Notes under the pieces: generated by a model
The model's input: only the letters and a program-made list of their open reading frames with translations
What the model was told of the DNA's origin: nothing
The model's database searches: none
Made by a program: the position numbers and the translations under genes
Shown: in pieces, positions 51,175 through 60,560 of the stretch
Layout: the number at the start of each line of letters is the position of its first letter
How positions within the stretch are numbered: the stretch's first letter is position 1
NCBI RefSeq assembly: GCF_963678635.1
Contig: NC_087071.1
Span: 23,324,013 to 23,388,012 of the forward strand
Reading direction: 5' to 3'
Source: Symsagittifera roscoffensis
Taxonomy: Eukaryota > Xenacoelomorpha > Acoela > Convolutidae
Length of the DNA: 64,000 nt

Positions 51175-51670
51175 AGACGAATCGTGAAGGTCAGAAGATT
51201 CTGGAATTTTTAATTTTTAAAGTTCGAATGATGACGTCACACTTGTGAGAAACGTCGAAAAGGCCATTTTTGGAAAAAAAAGAAGAAAAACACAACAACA
51301 ATAGTTGCGATAGAATTAACGACGAGAAAATAACGAGATACAACTGGGGATTATCAGAGACCGCTCCGAGTTGTAACGACTGTGTCGCTACAATCGTTAC
51401 AGAGCAATTCACGCAAACGGTGAAGGGTGTTGGGACAGTATGTGTCCAGCCTTCTCGAAAGGAGATAAGAACGTTATTTCCCCGGATTCCAGAATCCGGA
51501 GGGGTCTCGAGACCTGAACTCAAACTATTTTATACAAACTTTTAGCTTCCTGGTTATGTCCTGAATTGAATTTAATTGACATCCAGATTAATTTTCAGAT
51601 AATGAGAAGCTAGGAGTTGAGGGAAAGGGTTGATACATCTTCGATGGAGATTATGTTTATCTACTGAACA
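51175..51670 (+). repeat. ~490-bp structured repeat, copy 3
   Basis: Close match to 32853-33310, outside the palindrome. It begins at AGACGAATCG, where similarity to the arms starts, and is cut at CTACTGAACA by PLE-2. It contains GGTCTCGAGACC and the CCGGATTC...GAATCCGG inverted repeats in perfect form. The 91-codon plus frame over it looks incidental. Confidence 0.65.
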
Positions 51671-51673
51671 AAC

Positions 51674-51821
51674 ATCTTAGGAATAAAACATCAATGTTGT
51701 GTAAAGCTTTTCAATGAAATAATCACCATCGTCAGACACTGAAATAAAAGCTTGTATAAAAATGTAAAATGTACATAGTTTAACAAGGTTAAACATTAAA
51801 AACAAAGTGAATAAAATTCGC
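51674..51821 (-). repeat. PLE-2 pseudo-LTR, 3' copy
   Basis: Identical base for base to 54437-54584, with an offset of 2763 bp. Sequence similarity cannot be followed further because of the N gap. Confidence 0.9.
51699..51739 (-). ncRNA. Hammerhead-ribozyme-like motif of PLE-2, 3' copy
   Basis: In minus-strand sense: GUGU (stem I) - CUGACGA - U - GGUGA/UUAUU/UCAUU (stem II with two G-U pairs) - GAAA - AGCU loop - UU - ACAC (stem I partner). Core residues, the A-U closing pair and the U at the cleavage position are as expected for a minimal type I hammerhead. The layout, including the unpaired U and a 4-nt loop, equals PLE-1 while the stem sequences differ and still pair. Confidence 0.65.
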
Positions 51822-51874
51822 TATGATATGTGAATATGAAAGCAAGCCAGTTTACACTGGAACAAAATACTCTT

Positions 51875-54424
51875 CTATAATTTCAGAGTCAGCTCTAGGC
51901 TGCGAAACTCATCCCGCGTGTTCAGGCCGGGTTTCATTCTAGCGATGTGAATTGCCTCTAGAGTCATCAGTTTTCGGACATCGTTCGCTCTGTCTATGAT
52001 CTCCGTTGTAAATTGGGTGTCTCCGGTGCAGATTCGAGTATGTTCTCCTACAGGCGAAGATGATCTTCGGTGTTCTTGCAGTCTTGTGGTCAAATGACGG
52101 CTTGTTTGGCCGACATAGCTGGCCATGCAGCCAGGACATGATAATTTGTAAACGACCCGACTGGCAAGAGCTTTGTCTATCTTCGATTTTAAGTTGGGTA
52201 ACACACTTCTCATTTTGTTCGTGGTAAAAACGACCGACGTGTTCGCCACAGCTCTCAGTTTTTTAGCAAACCTGTCAGATATACTGCCTCGATATTGCAT
52301 TGAGAATATGGTCTTTGTTTCGTGTTTTTCCTTGTTTATCGGTTGTTGTCTTGGTGTCTCATTATTACTACTGAGAATCTTGTGGAGCGTCGATCTTACT
52401 ATACCGTGATAGAATGCTGGCGGGTATTGGTTCGCTTCCCATGTTTCTATGGCCTTCTCCAGGCCCATGTGAAAGTCAGTCCAGGTTGATGTTGAGTTAT
52501 TTATGCGATGAATTGTCCCCTCTATGATATTTTTCTTGTATCTGATCGGCGCACATGCTCTAAACGACAAAATCAGACCTGTATCCGTTGGTTTTGAGTA
52601 CCAGGACGTTTTAATGCTGTTAGAGACGTGGTGTATTTGCATATCCAAAAAGGCTATTTTCCCATCATCCTCCTTTTCCACTGTAAATTGCAAGTTTTGA
52701 TGCAATTTGTTAACACTCGTCATGAGCCTTTCAATATCGCTTTTTCGAATGCAGCGGATGATATCGTCCATGTACCTTGCAAATAACTTTGTCTCTTGTT
52801 CCGTATGCCTGTCGCAGTTCCATTCGCGGTCTTCCAACTCCTTGAGCTCTCGTAAGGAGATCCCCACACATTGTCTGTGGTACCATCGATTGCAGATGTC
52901 ACAGCAGATGGCGTTTCTTTCCCATGTGACTTCACTCTTACAAATTCCACATTCGGTTGCATTCTCTAGAAGTGGTGAATCTCTTGATAACGTATATTCA
53001 AATTGTTTCAACCATATGTTTGCCAATATGACAGCTAATGCCGCACCCATTGCCACGCCGTCCTTCTGAAGATACCATTGGTTGTTAGCCCAGAATGATA
53101 CATTTTTTACTGTTAGTTGCAACAGCTTTTTGAACGTTCCTTTTGACATTTCAGGCCGCGTGTTGTCGTTTGAATATAGACGCCCAACCGCGAGGTCAAT
53201 GGCTTCATCTACAGGCACGTTTGTATAGAGGCTTACCACATCTAGGGATATGATCTCTTCGTCTTCTGCGAGCGTGATACTAGAGAGGCTATCCTTTATC
53301 TGTTTGGTCGATGTTTCGATATTGGCCCCTTCTACCTGTTGGAACATCGCTGCCAAGCGTTTGTCCAAGTTGGCGTAGCAACTCCCTGGTAGTGACAGGA
53401 CCGGCCTTAATGGAGTCTGGTTCTTGTGAACCTTAGCCAATCCGTATAGTCTGGCTGGTTGTGACCCCGTTGCCTTCACTGACTGGTAAAAATCCTCCGA
53501 GATCTCGTTATTTTGCCGTAGTGCTACCAATTTTTTGTTGAGTGCGTCCTCCAATTTTATGGCATAATCCTTTTTTGTGTTTTTGGATGTGATTTTTTCA
53601 AATTGTCTGCCATCCAGTATTTGATTTAAACGTTCCATGTAATCACTTTCGCTCATCAGACAGTAGCCTGCACCTTTGTCAAACGGCACCGCTTTCAGGC
53701 TTTCTCGTTTAAGGTATTGACGTACCGTGCGAATAAGCTTGTCCGGTTTCTGTTTTTTGGCCATCCTCGTGTACCAATGTGCCGTAGAGTTGATCTCGTT
53801 CAACTGTTCGTTATCCATTCCATTGCATTTGGCTCTATATAGAAACGCGTCGACATCTGATAGAAAGTGTGTCTCTTTGAATGTGTCCATTACAGGATGT
53901 TTTGGACCCAATGATAAGAAATCAACGACATATTGTGGTGGTGTTATGTCCCCCACCACCCGAACTGTGTTTCCAACACCTCTCAAAGGCTTGTCCTGTT
54001 TTGCCGCGAGGGACGCTAGCTTCTTCGCATGTGTGTTCATAGTTATGCGGTAGAATTTATTGATTTCAATCCTGCTGTGCAACATGATGCTGGGGACAGG
54101 GATACCTCCACCAGTCTTCAGAGCATTTCTGGCGTCTGTAAGCTGCACATCCAAGTCTTTTGTTTGTTGAACCGCCGTTGATATATGCCTTCTCAGCTCT
54201 CGCTTCTGAAAGTTGTGGACAGCTGTCTGCTCGAAGATCCCATTTTTTGGCAGTCGAAACATCAGAAACTTGGGTATTAGGTCGTTTCGGAGGCATGTTC
54301 TCAGGAATGATACCCGTAGCCGATTATTCTCAAACTTTTTCCTTGCTTTAACGTACTTCAAATAAAGTAGCCATTTGTTTGTTTGTCCCAATCTCTTCTT
54401 TAAAAGTCGCCACGATAAAAACAT
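51875..54424 (-). CDS. PLE-2 reverse transcriptase/GIY-YIG endonuclease with internal PHD finger, 849 aa
   Basis: A single open frame. Order by residue: basic N-terminal region (1-200); RT segments ARLYGLAKVHKNQTPLRPV (324-342), IISLDVVSLYTNVP (391-404, catalytic Asp 395) and QKDGVAMGAALAVILANIWL (453-472, motif B). A PHD-type finger occupies 492-540 (C492/C495, C508/C511, H516/C519, W535, C537/H540). The RT then resumes with FARYMDDII (548-556), FLDMQIH (592-598) and WYSKPTDTG (608-616). The GIY-YIG nuclease is at about 755-849, with CPGC (763-766), SYVGQTSRHLTTRLQEHR, Glu823 in TLEAIHI and LNTRDEF. RT plus nuclease carry out target nicking and copying of the element RNA. The finger could read histone tails or otherwise guide targeting; this is inference. 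The whole ORF appears functional. Confidence 0.92.
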   Translation of the reverse strand: MFLSWRLLKKRLGQTNKWLLYLKYVKARKKFENNRLRVSFLRTCLRNDLIPKFLMFRLPKNGIFEQTAVHNFQKRELRRHISTAVQQTKDLDVQLTDARNALKTGGGIPVPSIMLHSRIEINKFYRITMNTHAKKLASLAAKQDKPLRGVGNTVRVVGDITPPQYVVDFLSLGPKHPVMDTFKETHFLSDVDAFLYRAKCNGMDNEQLNEINSTAHWYTRMAKKQKPDKLIRTVRQYLKRESLKAVPFDKGAGYCLMSESDYMERLNQILDGRQFEKITSKNTKKDYAIKLEDALNKKLVALRQNNEISEDFYQSVKATGSQPARLYGLAKVHKNQTPLRPVLSLPGSCYANLDKRLAAMFQQVEGANIETSTKQIKDSLSSITLAEDEEIISLDVVSLYTNVPVDEAIDLAVGRLYSNDNTRPEMSKGTFKKLLQLTVKNVSFWANNQWYLQKDGVAMGAALAVILANIWLKQFEYTLSRDSPLLENATECGICKSEVTWERNAICCDICNRWYHRQCVGISLRELKELEDREWNCDRHTEQETKLFARYMDDIIRCIRKSDIERLMTSVNKLHQNLQFTVEKEDDGKIAFLDMQIHHVSNSIKTSWYSKPTDTGLILSFRACAPIRYKKNIIEGTIHRINNSTSTWTDFHMGLEKAIETWEANQYPPAFYHGIVRSTLHKILSSNNETPRQQPINKEKHETKTIFSMQYRGSISDRFAKKLRAVANTSVVFTTNKMRSVLPNLKSKIDKALASRVVYKLSCPGCMASYVGQTSRHLTTRLQEHRRSSSPVGEHTRICTGDTQFTTEIIDRANDVRKLMTLEAIHIARMKPGLNTRDEFRSLELTLKL

Positions 54425-54436
54425 TGATCCACAAAT

Positions 54437-54584
54437 ATCTTAGGAATAAAACATCAATGTTGTGTAAAGCTTTTCAATGAAATAATCACCATCGTCAGAC
54501 ACTGAAATAAAAGCTTGTATAAAAATGTAAAATGTACATAGTTTAACAAGGTTAAACATTAAAAACAAAGTGAATAAAATTCGC
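54437..54584 (-). repeat. PLE-2 pseudo-LTR, 5' copy (cut by gap)
   Basis: Identical to 51674-51821. It runs into the N gap, so its true length and anything upstream in the element are unknown. Confidence 0.9.
54462..54502 (-). ncRNA. Hammerhead-ribozyme-like motif of PLE-2, 5' copy
   Basis: Identical to 51699-51739. It lies in the 5' repeat, with the cleavage position upstream of the 849-aa ORF. Confidence 0.65.
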
Positions 54585-54784
54585 NNNNNNNNNNNNNNNN
54601 NNNNNNNNNNNNNNNNNNNNNNNNNNNNNNNNNNNNNNNNNNNNNNNNNNNNNNNNNNNNNNNNNNNNNNNNNNNNNNNNNNNNNNNNNNNNNNNNNNNN
54701 NNNNNNNNNNNNNNNNNNNNNNNNNNNNNNNNNNNNNNNNNNNNNNNNNNNNNNNNNNNNNNNNNNNNNNNNNNNNNNNNNNNN
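54585..54784. other. Assembly gap, 200 N
   Basis: Exactly 200 Ns, a placeholder length. It lies between the PLE-2 5' repeat and the RT/endonuclease element. Confidence 0.99.
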
Positions 54785-55617
54785 AACCGGAAACAGACGC
54801 CATTTTACTTATTGATAGAGAAAATGCCTTCAACCCGCTCAATAGAGAACTTGCTCTAAAAAATGTAGAAATCCTTTGTCCGGCACTACATCATGCGCTG
54901 GCCAACTCATATGAACATCCCTCAAATTTATATGTCAGTAACACGGTTTTGACATCTACCGAAGGCACAACGCAAAGTGATCTCCTCGCAATGGCTATGT
55001 TCGGAATTGGAATAATCCCACTGATTGAGCTCATGCAAAAACTAAATGTCACCCAAAAAGGGTACGCAGATGACGAAAGTGCTGCATGTGATCTTAAGAG
55101 TCTTCGCGCAATACTCGACAACCTGGATGGGCACGGAAAGGCTTTCGGATACAATGTGAAGCCTTCCAAGTGTCAATTCAAATTAAAGGAAAACCGTCGG
55201 GAAAGCGCCATAAAACTATTCGAGGGCACAAATATTACAATTGTAGACGGTTTTAGAAACCTTGGATTGGTTACAGGAACACCACCAGCATGCAATATAT
55301 ACATGGAAAGCGAAATTGAAAAGACAGCTACCCTAACTGAAAAGCTTTCCAAAATAGCTAAAACATCACCACAAAATGCATACTCTTGCTACACTAAGGG
55401 AGTTCAAAATAAACTAAGTTTTATAAGCAGAACAACTCCGGAAGCTTTTAAGAAAACGGATGAAAATAAGAAAAACGTAAGACAGCAGCTACTTCCTAGT
55501 ATTACTGGTAAAAGCCGTATAACCGATGAAGATCGCAGCCTTTTTGCACTACCACTAAGAATGGGAGGATTAGACTTCCTCAGTAACGCGGACATTTCCA
55601 GAAAATATGAGTAGTCA
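54785..55617 (+). pseudogene. RT fragment of an R2-like (restriction-like endonuclease) retroelement
   Basis: An open stretch enters from the gap: ILLIDRENAFNPLNRELALK (motif A, Asp), LTSTEGTTQSDLLAMAMF (motif B, normally GxxQGDPL), GYADDESAACDLKSLRAIL (ADD catalytic box), NVKPSKCQFKLKE and GFRNLGLVTGTP. It ends with ITDEDRSLFALPLRMGGLDF at 55612-55614. The 221-codon frame starts at 54949, but upstream coding sense is clear from 54785. The family is an RT type seen in many metazoan genomes. I cannot name the clade with certainty. A stop separates it from the nuclease part. Confidence 0.75.
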
Positions 55618-56555
55618 CGACCATTTGTGATCTGTTAGAAAACAGTGATCCAGAAATAGCTGAAACAGAACAAACTCTGATAAATAGAAACATCAAGACT
55701 GAGAGACAGAACATCACACTCTCAAAAAAAGCTAAAATTATGAAACATTGCTGATCAGAAAAAAAACTGACAATAAATTTAGCGTCAGGGAAAGGAGCTT
55801 CGAATTGTCTAAGCTTGCTACCCCTAAAAAATACATTTTTTTACTCAACAAATCAGAGTTTAAAGATGGATTACATCTGAGATATAGATGGGAACCACCA
55901 AACACTCCACATACACGCCCATGTGGACAACCGTTCACACTGAATCACACTCTACACTGTCCCAAAAGTGGATACACTCACCTTAGACATAATGAAATTC
56001 GCGATACTTTTGCGACACTCCTGGACAAAGTATGCCATGATGTTGAAATAGAGCCGTAACTTCAACCGTTGGAAGGCGAAAGCTTTCACAACAAAACAAC
56101 CACTACTGAAGATGACGCTCGACTTGACATCAAGGCAAATGGACTCTGGGGAGGCCGATTCAGCCGAAACTTTTTCGATGTTAAAATTTTCAAGCCCCTG
56201 CTAAATCCTGTTCTAAAACTATATATCTGACGCCTACAAATTTCATGAGAGTTTCAAAACATTAAAATACCAACAAAGAAATGTGGATGTTGAACACAGC
56301 AGCTTTGTTCCACTACTTTTTGCGTGTACCAGACGAGCAGCACGAGGCTCTACAAAAACCGTCCAGAAACTAGCAGAGAAACTAAGCGAAAAACGGAACG
56401 AATGATACTCGGACACAATAAACTTTATAAGAACAAAAATAAGTTTTGCACTTCTGAGAAGTGCATTCCTCTGCCTTAGGGGGTGCAGAAATCTTAAAAA
56501 TACATCCGACATAGACAATTCAATCTGTGATATAATCGAGGAGGGTAGATTTTAA
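55618..56555 (+). pseudogene. C-terminal zinc and restriction-like endonuclease region of the same element
   Basis: Broken plus-strand frames, one open at 55748-56059, encode KDGLHLRYRWEPPNTPHTRP, CGQPFTLNHTLHCPKSGY and LRHNEIRDTFATLLDKVC. Then in other frames come ARLDIKANGLWGGRF with FFDVKIF, SSFVPLLFACTRRAARG, and ISFALLRSAFLCLRGCRNL. The C-x2..H..C followed by RHN and a later (L)DI...DVxIF series matches the restriction-like endonuclease layout of R2-type non-LTR elements. Stops at about 55615, 55750 and 56057 break it. Confidence 0.65.
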
Positions 56556-58560
56556 TTGACAATTCTCTGGATGGATTAAAATCGACTTGATTTGTTCATA
56601 AAATTTTGCCGATTTTTTTTTATATAGCGTTGGTACGGCTCTATCCAACCTGCGCACGTACCGTCGCATGACGAAAGAGCCCATTTTAATTGACGACTTT
56701 TAAAAATAATTTTTACAGCTGAACTTTCTCGTTTGTTGAAGTATTTACTTTGTAAAATTTTGAGCTCATCGAGTTCTTTGTGCAACAAATCTAATTTTTC
56801 TCGTAACGAAATTCATTGCGACGGGGTTATCGACTCAAGATTTCCATTCATTCGCATGTTCAAAAATAGCCAAATTTTATGTCACTTATGTAAGAAACAT
56901 TTTTTGGAGGCCCGAGAGGGCACACATGAGGTACAATTGCATTAGTGCACGCTATTGAGGTGCGTTTCGCGAGCATTAAAAGGGGAGTCGGAAGTTTAAG
57001 GTCTTCACTTTGATATGCGAGCAGTCCTATTAAAGACTATGAAACGCGGAAAAATTTGCTTAAAATTACACAAAACGTTTCATGGTTCCGACCACTGCTT
57101 GTTTTGAACGTGTCTTAGGCTGTTTTCCCGCAAAAAAAATAGTAACACCGGATAGTAAAAATAGTAATCATCGGAATGGGTGGTCGGAAATAAAATAAAT
57201 TAAGTGTCAATTCATTCGTGAATCGAACGAACTTTGAAAAACTTCACAAACTTTTCTCAGTGTCGATCAAATCTTTTTTTAAATTTCTAATTTTCGTAAA
57301 AATCTATTTTGGAGCTATCATCACGAACGAACAGTTTTATGACTGTAGGCTAGACAAAGCAATTTAGTTTTACTCCAGTATTTAGCACTAAATACATATT
57401 GAGATAAGAAAAGATTGATTTAAAGTAAGAATATCGTAAGGGACAGCAGCATTGGTTTTTAGAAATTCTAGATAGCAGGTACTTTGATATCCCATTTCGA
57501 AGTCTCCCCGGTTTGACCTCCACAAACAAAAAATGGGTACCATTCACACAAAAATTTACTTATCATACAAGCTCATACACAGAGTAGAGCGTATGGAAAA
57601 AAGTTTGTCATACAAACTATTTATTAAAATTGTACGATAAACAGTTTTCATTTTGGTGCAAAACAATTTTCCGTAAGAGGATAAAATTCAAGTTGCAGGG
57701 ATTTGTTTTCTCAGGTTTTAGTCCCAATATCACTTTCATGCTCAAATCAGCTTTTATCGAAAAAAAATGCATGCAAAAAATTTGTAATTTTTGTCTGAAA
57801 AGTAGTTCAGGCTGAAATTATTATACAAAAGAAACAAAATTGACAAAAAATTTTTATGCCAAACTAAGCCAGAAGTTTTTGATGCGTTTATATTGTATGT
57901 TAATCTTGAGTTTATCCAAAAATTTCAGAGCACTATTTTTGTCAGTAAGAATTTCTACTAAAAAGTTTCTAGCCATATGCAAAAAGTTAAGTTTTTAATC
58001 ATAGTTCCGAGTTAACAATGAACAATTATTGCAAACAGTTATCACTTAAACTCCTAGTGTCTGTGAGATTTTTCCCCTCAACACATTCGGTTTTTAATGC
58101 AAGAAAATTTTGCGATAGTGTGTTGTAGGAGAAAACATAAAATTATTTAGCAAAATGCAAAACCTTGCCATTTTTTGGTTTTCGGAAAACTGAGTGTCAA
58201 ATTTTTGTTATGCACAAATAAGGTTTTGTTTAACGTAGAGTTTTCTAATAAGTTTCCGTACGTGTGGTTTGTACGAAACTGTATATAAGCGTTTTTTCTT
58301 AACTGGAAAGTGTCTTAGAAGTTATTTTGGTAAATCCGTGCCCTTTGGAAACTTTCCAGACTTTTTAAAGTATGCCTTCCAGTGTCACCAGCATTGACAA
58401 GTATAATCGATAATTTCGATACATTTAACTTTTTTAAGGTTGTTATTGCTCCCTAAAACTTAAAAGGCAGTCGGAACATCCAGGGCTGATACGAGCAGAC
58501 TTGTTTAATTTTTGAAACTACGATGACGCCTCTGATTGCGTCGCTCTGGCTTCTTTCACT
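56556..58560. other. No recognisable gene
   Basis: AT-rich DNA. Short frames at 56576-56788 (minus) and 56733-56945 (plus) overlap each other and show no family motif. Homopolymer T and A runs are common. I see no transposon ends here. Confidence 0.5.
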
Positions 58561-60160
58561 GTTGACTACGGTCAAATGATTGACGACATTGAATCTGTTA
58601 ACTCTGTGGGTAAAATCGACTTAGACGGCTCTAACCGCATAAAAATGAGCAAGCGAGCGAGATCAAAGACGAGAGTGAGGGTGAGGGTGAGGAGGGCAAG
58701 TGAGCTGGCAATCATAGGGGAAAGGGCGATGATTGCTAACCGCCGCATCGCTGCCAACTGGTGACCGCGCATATCTGTACGTTTAAAACTCAGAATGTCA
58801 AAGTCTCAAACTATTTTACTACATTATTTTTTATTAGATTATTGGAAAACTGTTTTTTTTTCTCAAGAAGGTGGACAGGGCGAAATTGCCTGAAACAGTG
58901 GCAAGGAAAAACCAAGGTGAGCAATGTCTGTTTTTCTCCCACCCAGTACGTCTAACACGTCAATTCCAGTAGTCTCACTGACAAAATCATGCAGTCTCAT
59001 TCTGATCTAGTCTCAGCAAGTCTAACGCAGGGTTCCATAACACCAGGATTCTCTTTCTCAGGATGCACAGTTATTTTCGACTGCAGTCTAAGGATTAATA
59101 GATATTCGTTTTTCAATAGTACCTCTAAAACTGTATTGTTTTGCAAGTTTTTTTAAAGTGCTTTCCGAAGTGCTTTTTGCCGAACTGGGTTTTTTTTTGC
59201 AATTAACATCAACTTCTTTTTAATGGTGATTTTAGATGTCAAAAGGCCATACGAAGCGAATACACTTTTTTGACAGTTTACAAAAAATTACAGTTCAAAA
59301 CGTTGATATTGTTCACATCGATACAGCGTTTTGTAACTTAGATCCCATTTTATACCTTCTAGGGAGACCTTTTCTCAGCCCTATTTCAAGCCGTGTTGTA
59401 CTGGATACTCTCCTCATTTCAAAACAAATAGTTCTTTACGGCTACGAGTTTTTGGTTGAAGAGCTTGCAATCAAATTCAACACTAAAATTAAAACTTCTT
59501 TATTTCAGTAAACGTTTCCTAAGGGTGGGGATGCAGTAGCTAAGGAAAACGAAACAGCTGGAGAGCTAAAAGAGAATAGAACTGAAAAATAGTAATACTG
59601 CTGAAATCTATTTAAAAACAGTCTTGACAATTTTTTAATTTCTTGTTACTGAATGTAATTTTTTTTTCATAAAACTTTTCCTGTAATTTTTTTATATTCC
59701 GCTTGTTAAAGTTTTTCTTTTCAGTTTTGAATAAAAAAGAGATTTTTTTACCCAGTTGATCAGTTTTCACTCTAAAAACAATCAAGCCGTCCATTACCCC
59801 CCTTAAGTCTCTCACGGTACCTCTTGCAAAAAAAAACACTCACGAGACATCTCCCTCAAAACGGCTCTCGCATCAACCATCTCACCACAATCACTGATGA
59901 TTTGAATTCGCTCTGATTCCATCCTTTTACCAAATAACGATTTCATTCATTGATTGTGTTTCCAAAACGATCCAAAAAATTTGCTTGGAAGTTTTTTGGA
60001 TCGATACTAAAAGGTGACATCCACCAATCTATAGACAGTGTTATAAGTTTTGCTCGTGGGTTCTTCTGGCAATGGCTTGCTTAAATTCCTCATTGCTAGT
60101 AATATTTCGAGCTCTAGTTTTTAATTGTCCATTCACAAAAAACGGTTTGGTTTAACAAAA
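58561..60160. other. No recognisable gene; short GTGAGG-rich tract
   Basis: A purine-rich GTGAGGGTGAGGGTGAGG tract lies at about 58675-58700. A 91-codon plus frame (59236-59511) has hydrophobic and charged segments (HTKRIHFFDSLQKITVQNVD) but no motif I know, and chance cannot be excluded in this AT-rich DNA. Confidence 0.4.
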
Positions 60161-60164
60161 AAAA

Positions 60165-60560
60165 CATTATTGTGGAATCCACTTAAAGTTTTGGAATCTG
60201 CTTTCATTTGTTATTTCCGCTTCAAAATTTTATGGATACCAGTTACAGTTGCGGATTCCATTTAAGTATTACGTAAATTGACTATAGTTGCGGAATCCAG
60301 AACAACTAGTTATTCTCGACAGTTTCGGAGTCTGCGACAAAATTTATGTTATAAGTATTTGTACGTGGAACCCACGAATATTTTGCAAGTGAAACCCATT
60401 TATGTTTTGAAACATGTTGATAGACTTGTCTCTGGAATCTAGAAACGTACATTCACAAAGTTGTTTGCCTATCCAACGCACATTTCTTTCTCGAATTGCA
60501 ATAAAAAATATTGCGGAATTCATTTACAATTTTGGAATCTGCTTACATTTGTGGTTTTTC
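60165..60560. repeat. Degenerate repeats around a GGAATCC/GGAATCT motif
   Basis: The phrases TTGCGGAATCC, TTTTGGAATCTGCTT, TTGCGGATTCCATTT, GTGGAACCCA and TTGCGGAATTCATTT recur about ten times with irregular spacing over 400 bp. This fits a decayed tandem array. Confidence 0.55.

Larger units (their letters stand above)
51674..54584 (-). mobile_element. Penelope-like element 2 (PLE-2), apparently intact
   Basis: A minus-strand element with identical direct repeats of at least 148 bp at 51674-51821 and 54437-54584; the second is cut by the N gap. They enclose an 849-codon RT/GIY-YIG ORF. Identical repeats and an unbroken ORF indicate recent insertion. Both repeats contain a complete hammerhead-like motif. 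It interrupts the ~490-bp repeat at 51670. Confidence 0.88.

Noticed and set aside
58576-58772. Arg-rich frames on both strands over the GTGAGG tract
   Set aside because: Both strands are open because of the simple repeat; no support for coding.
59236-59511. 91-codon frame as a host gene
   Set aside because: No recognisable motif, AT-rich surroundings, no exon-like partner frames; chance cannot be excluded.
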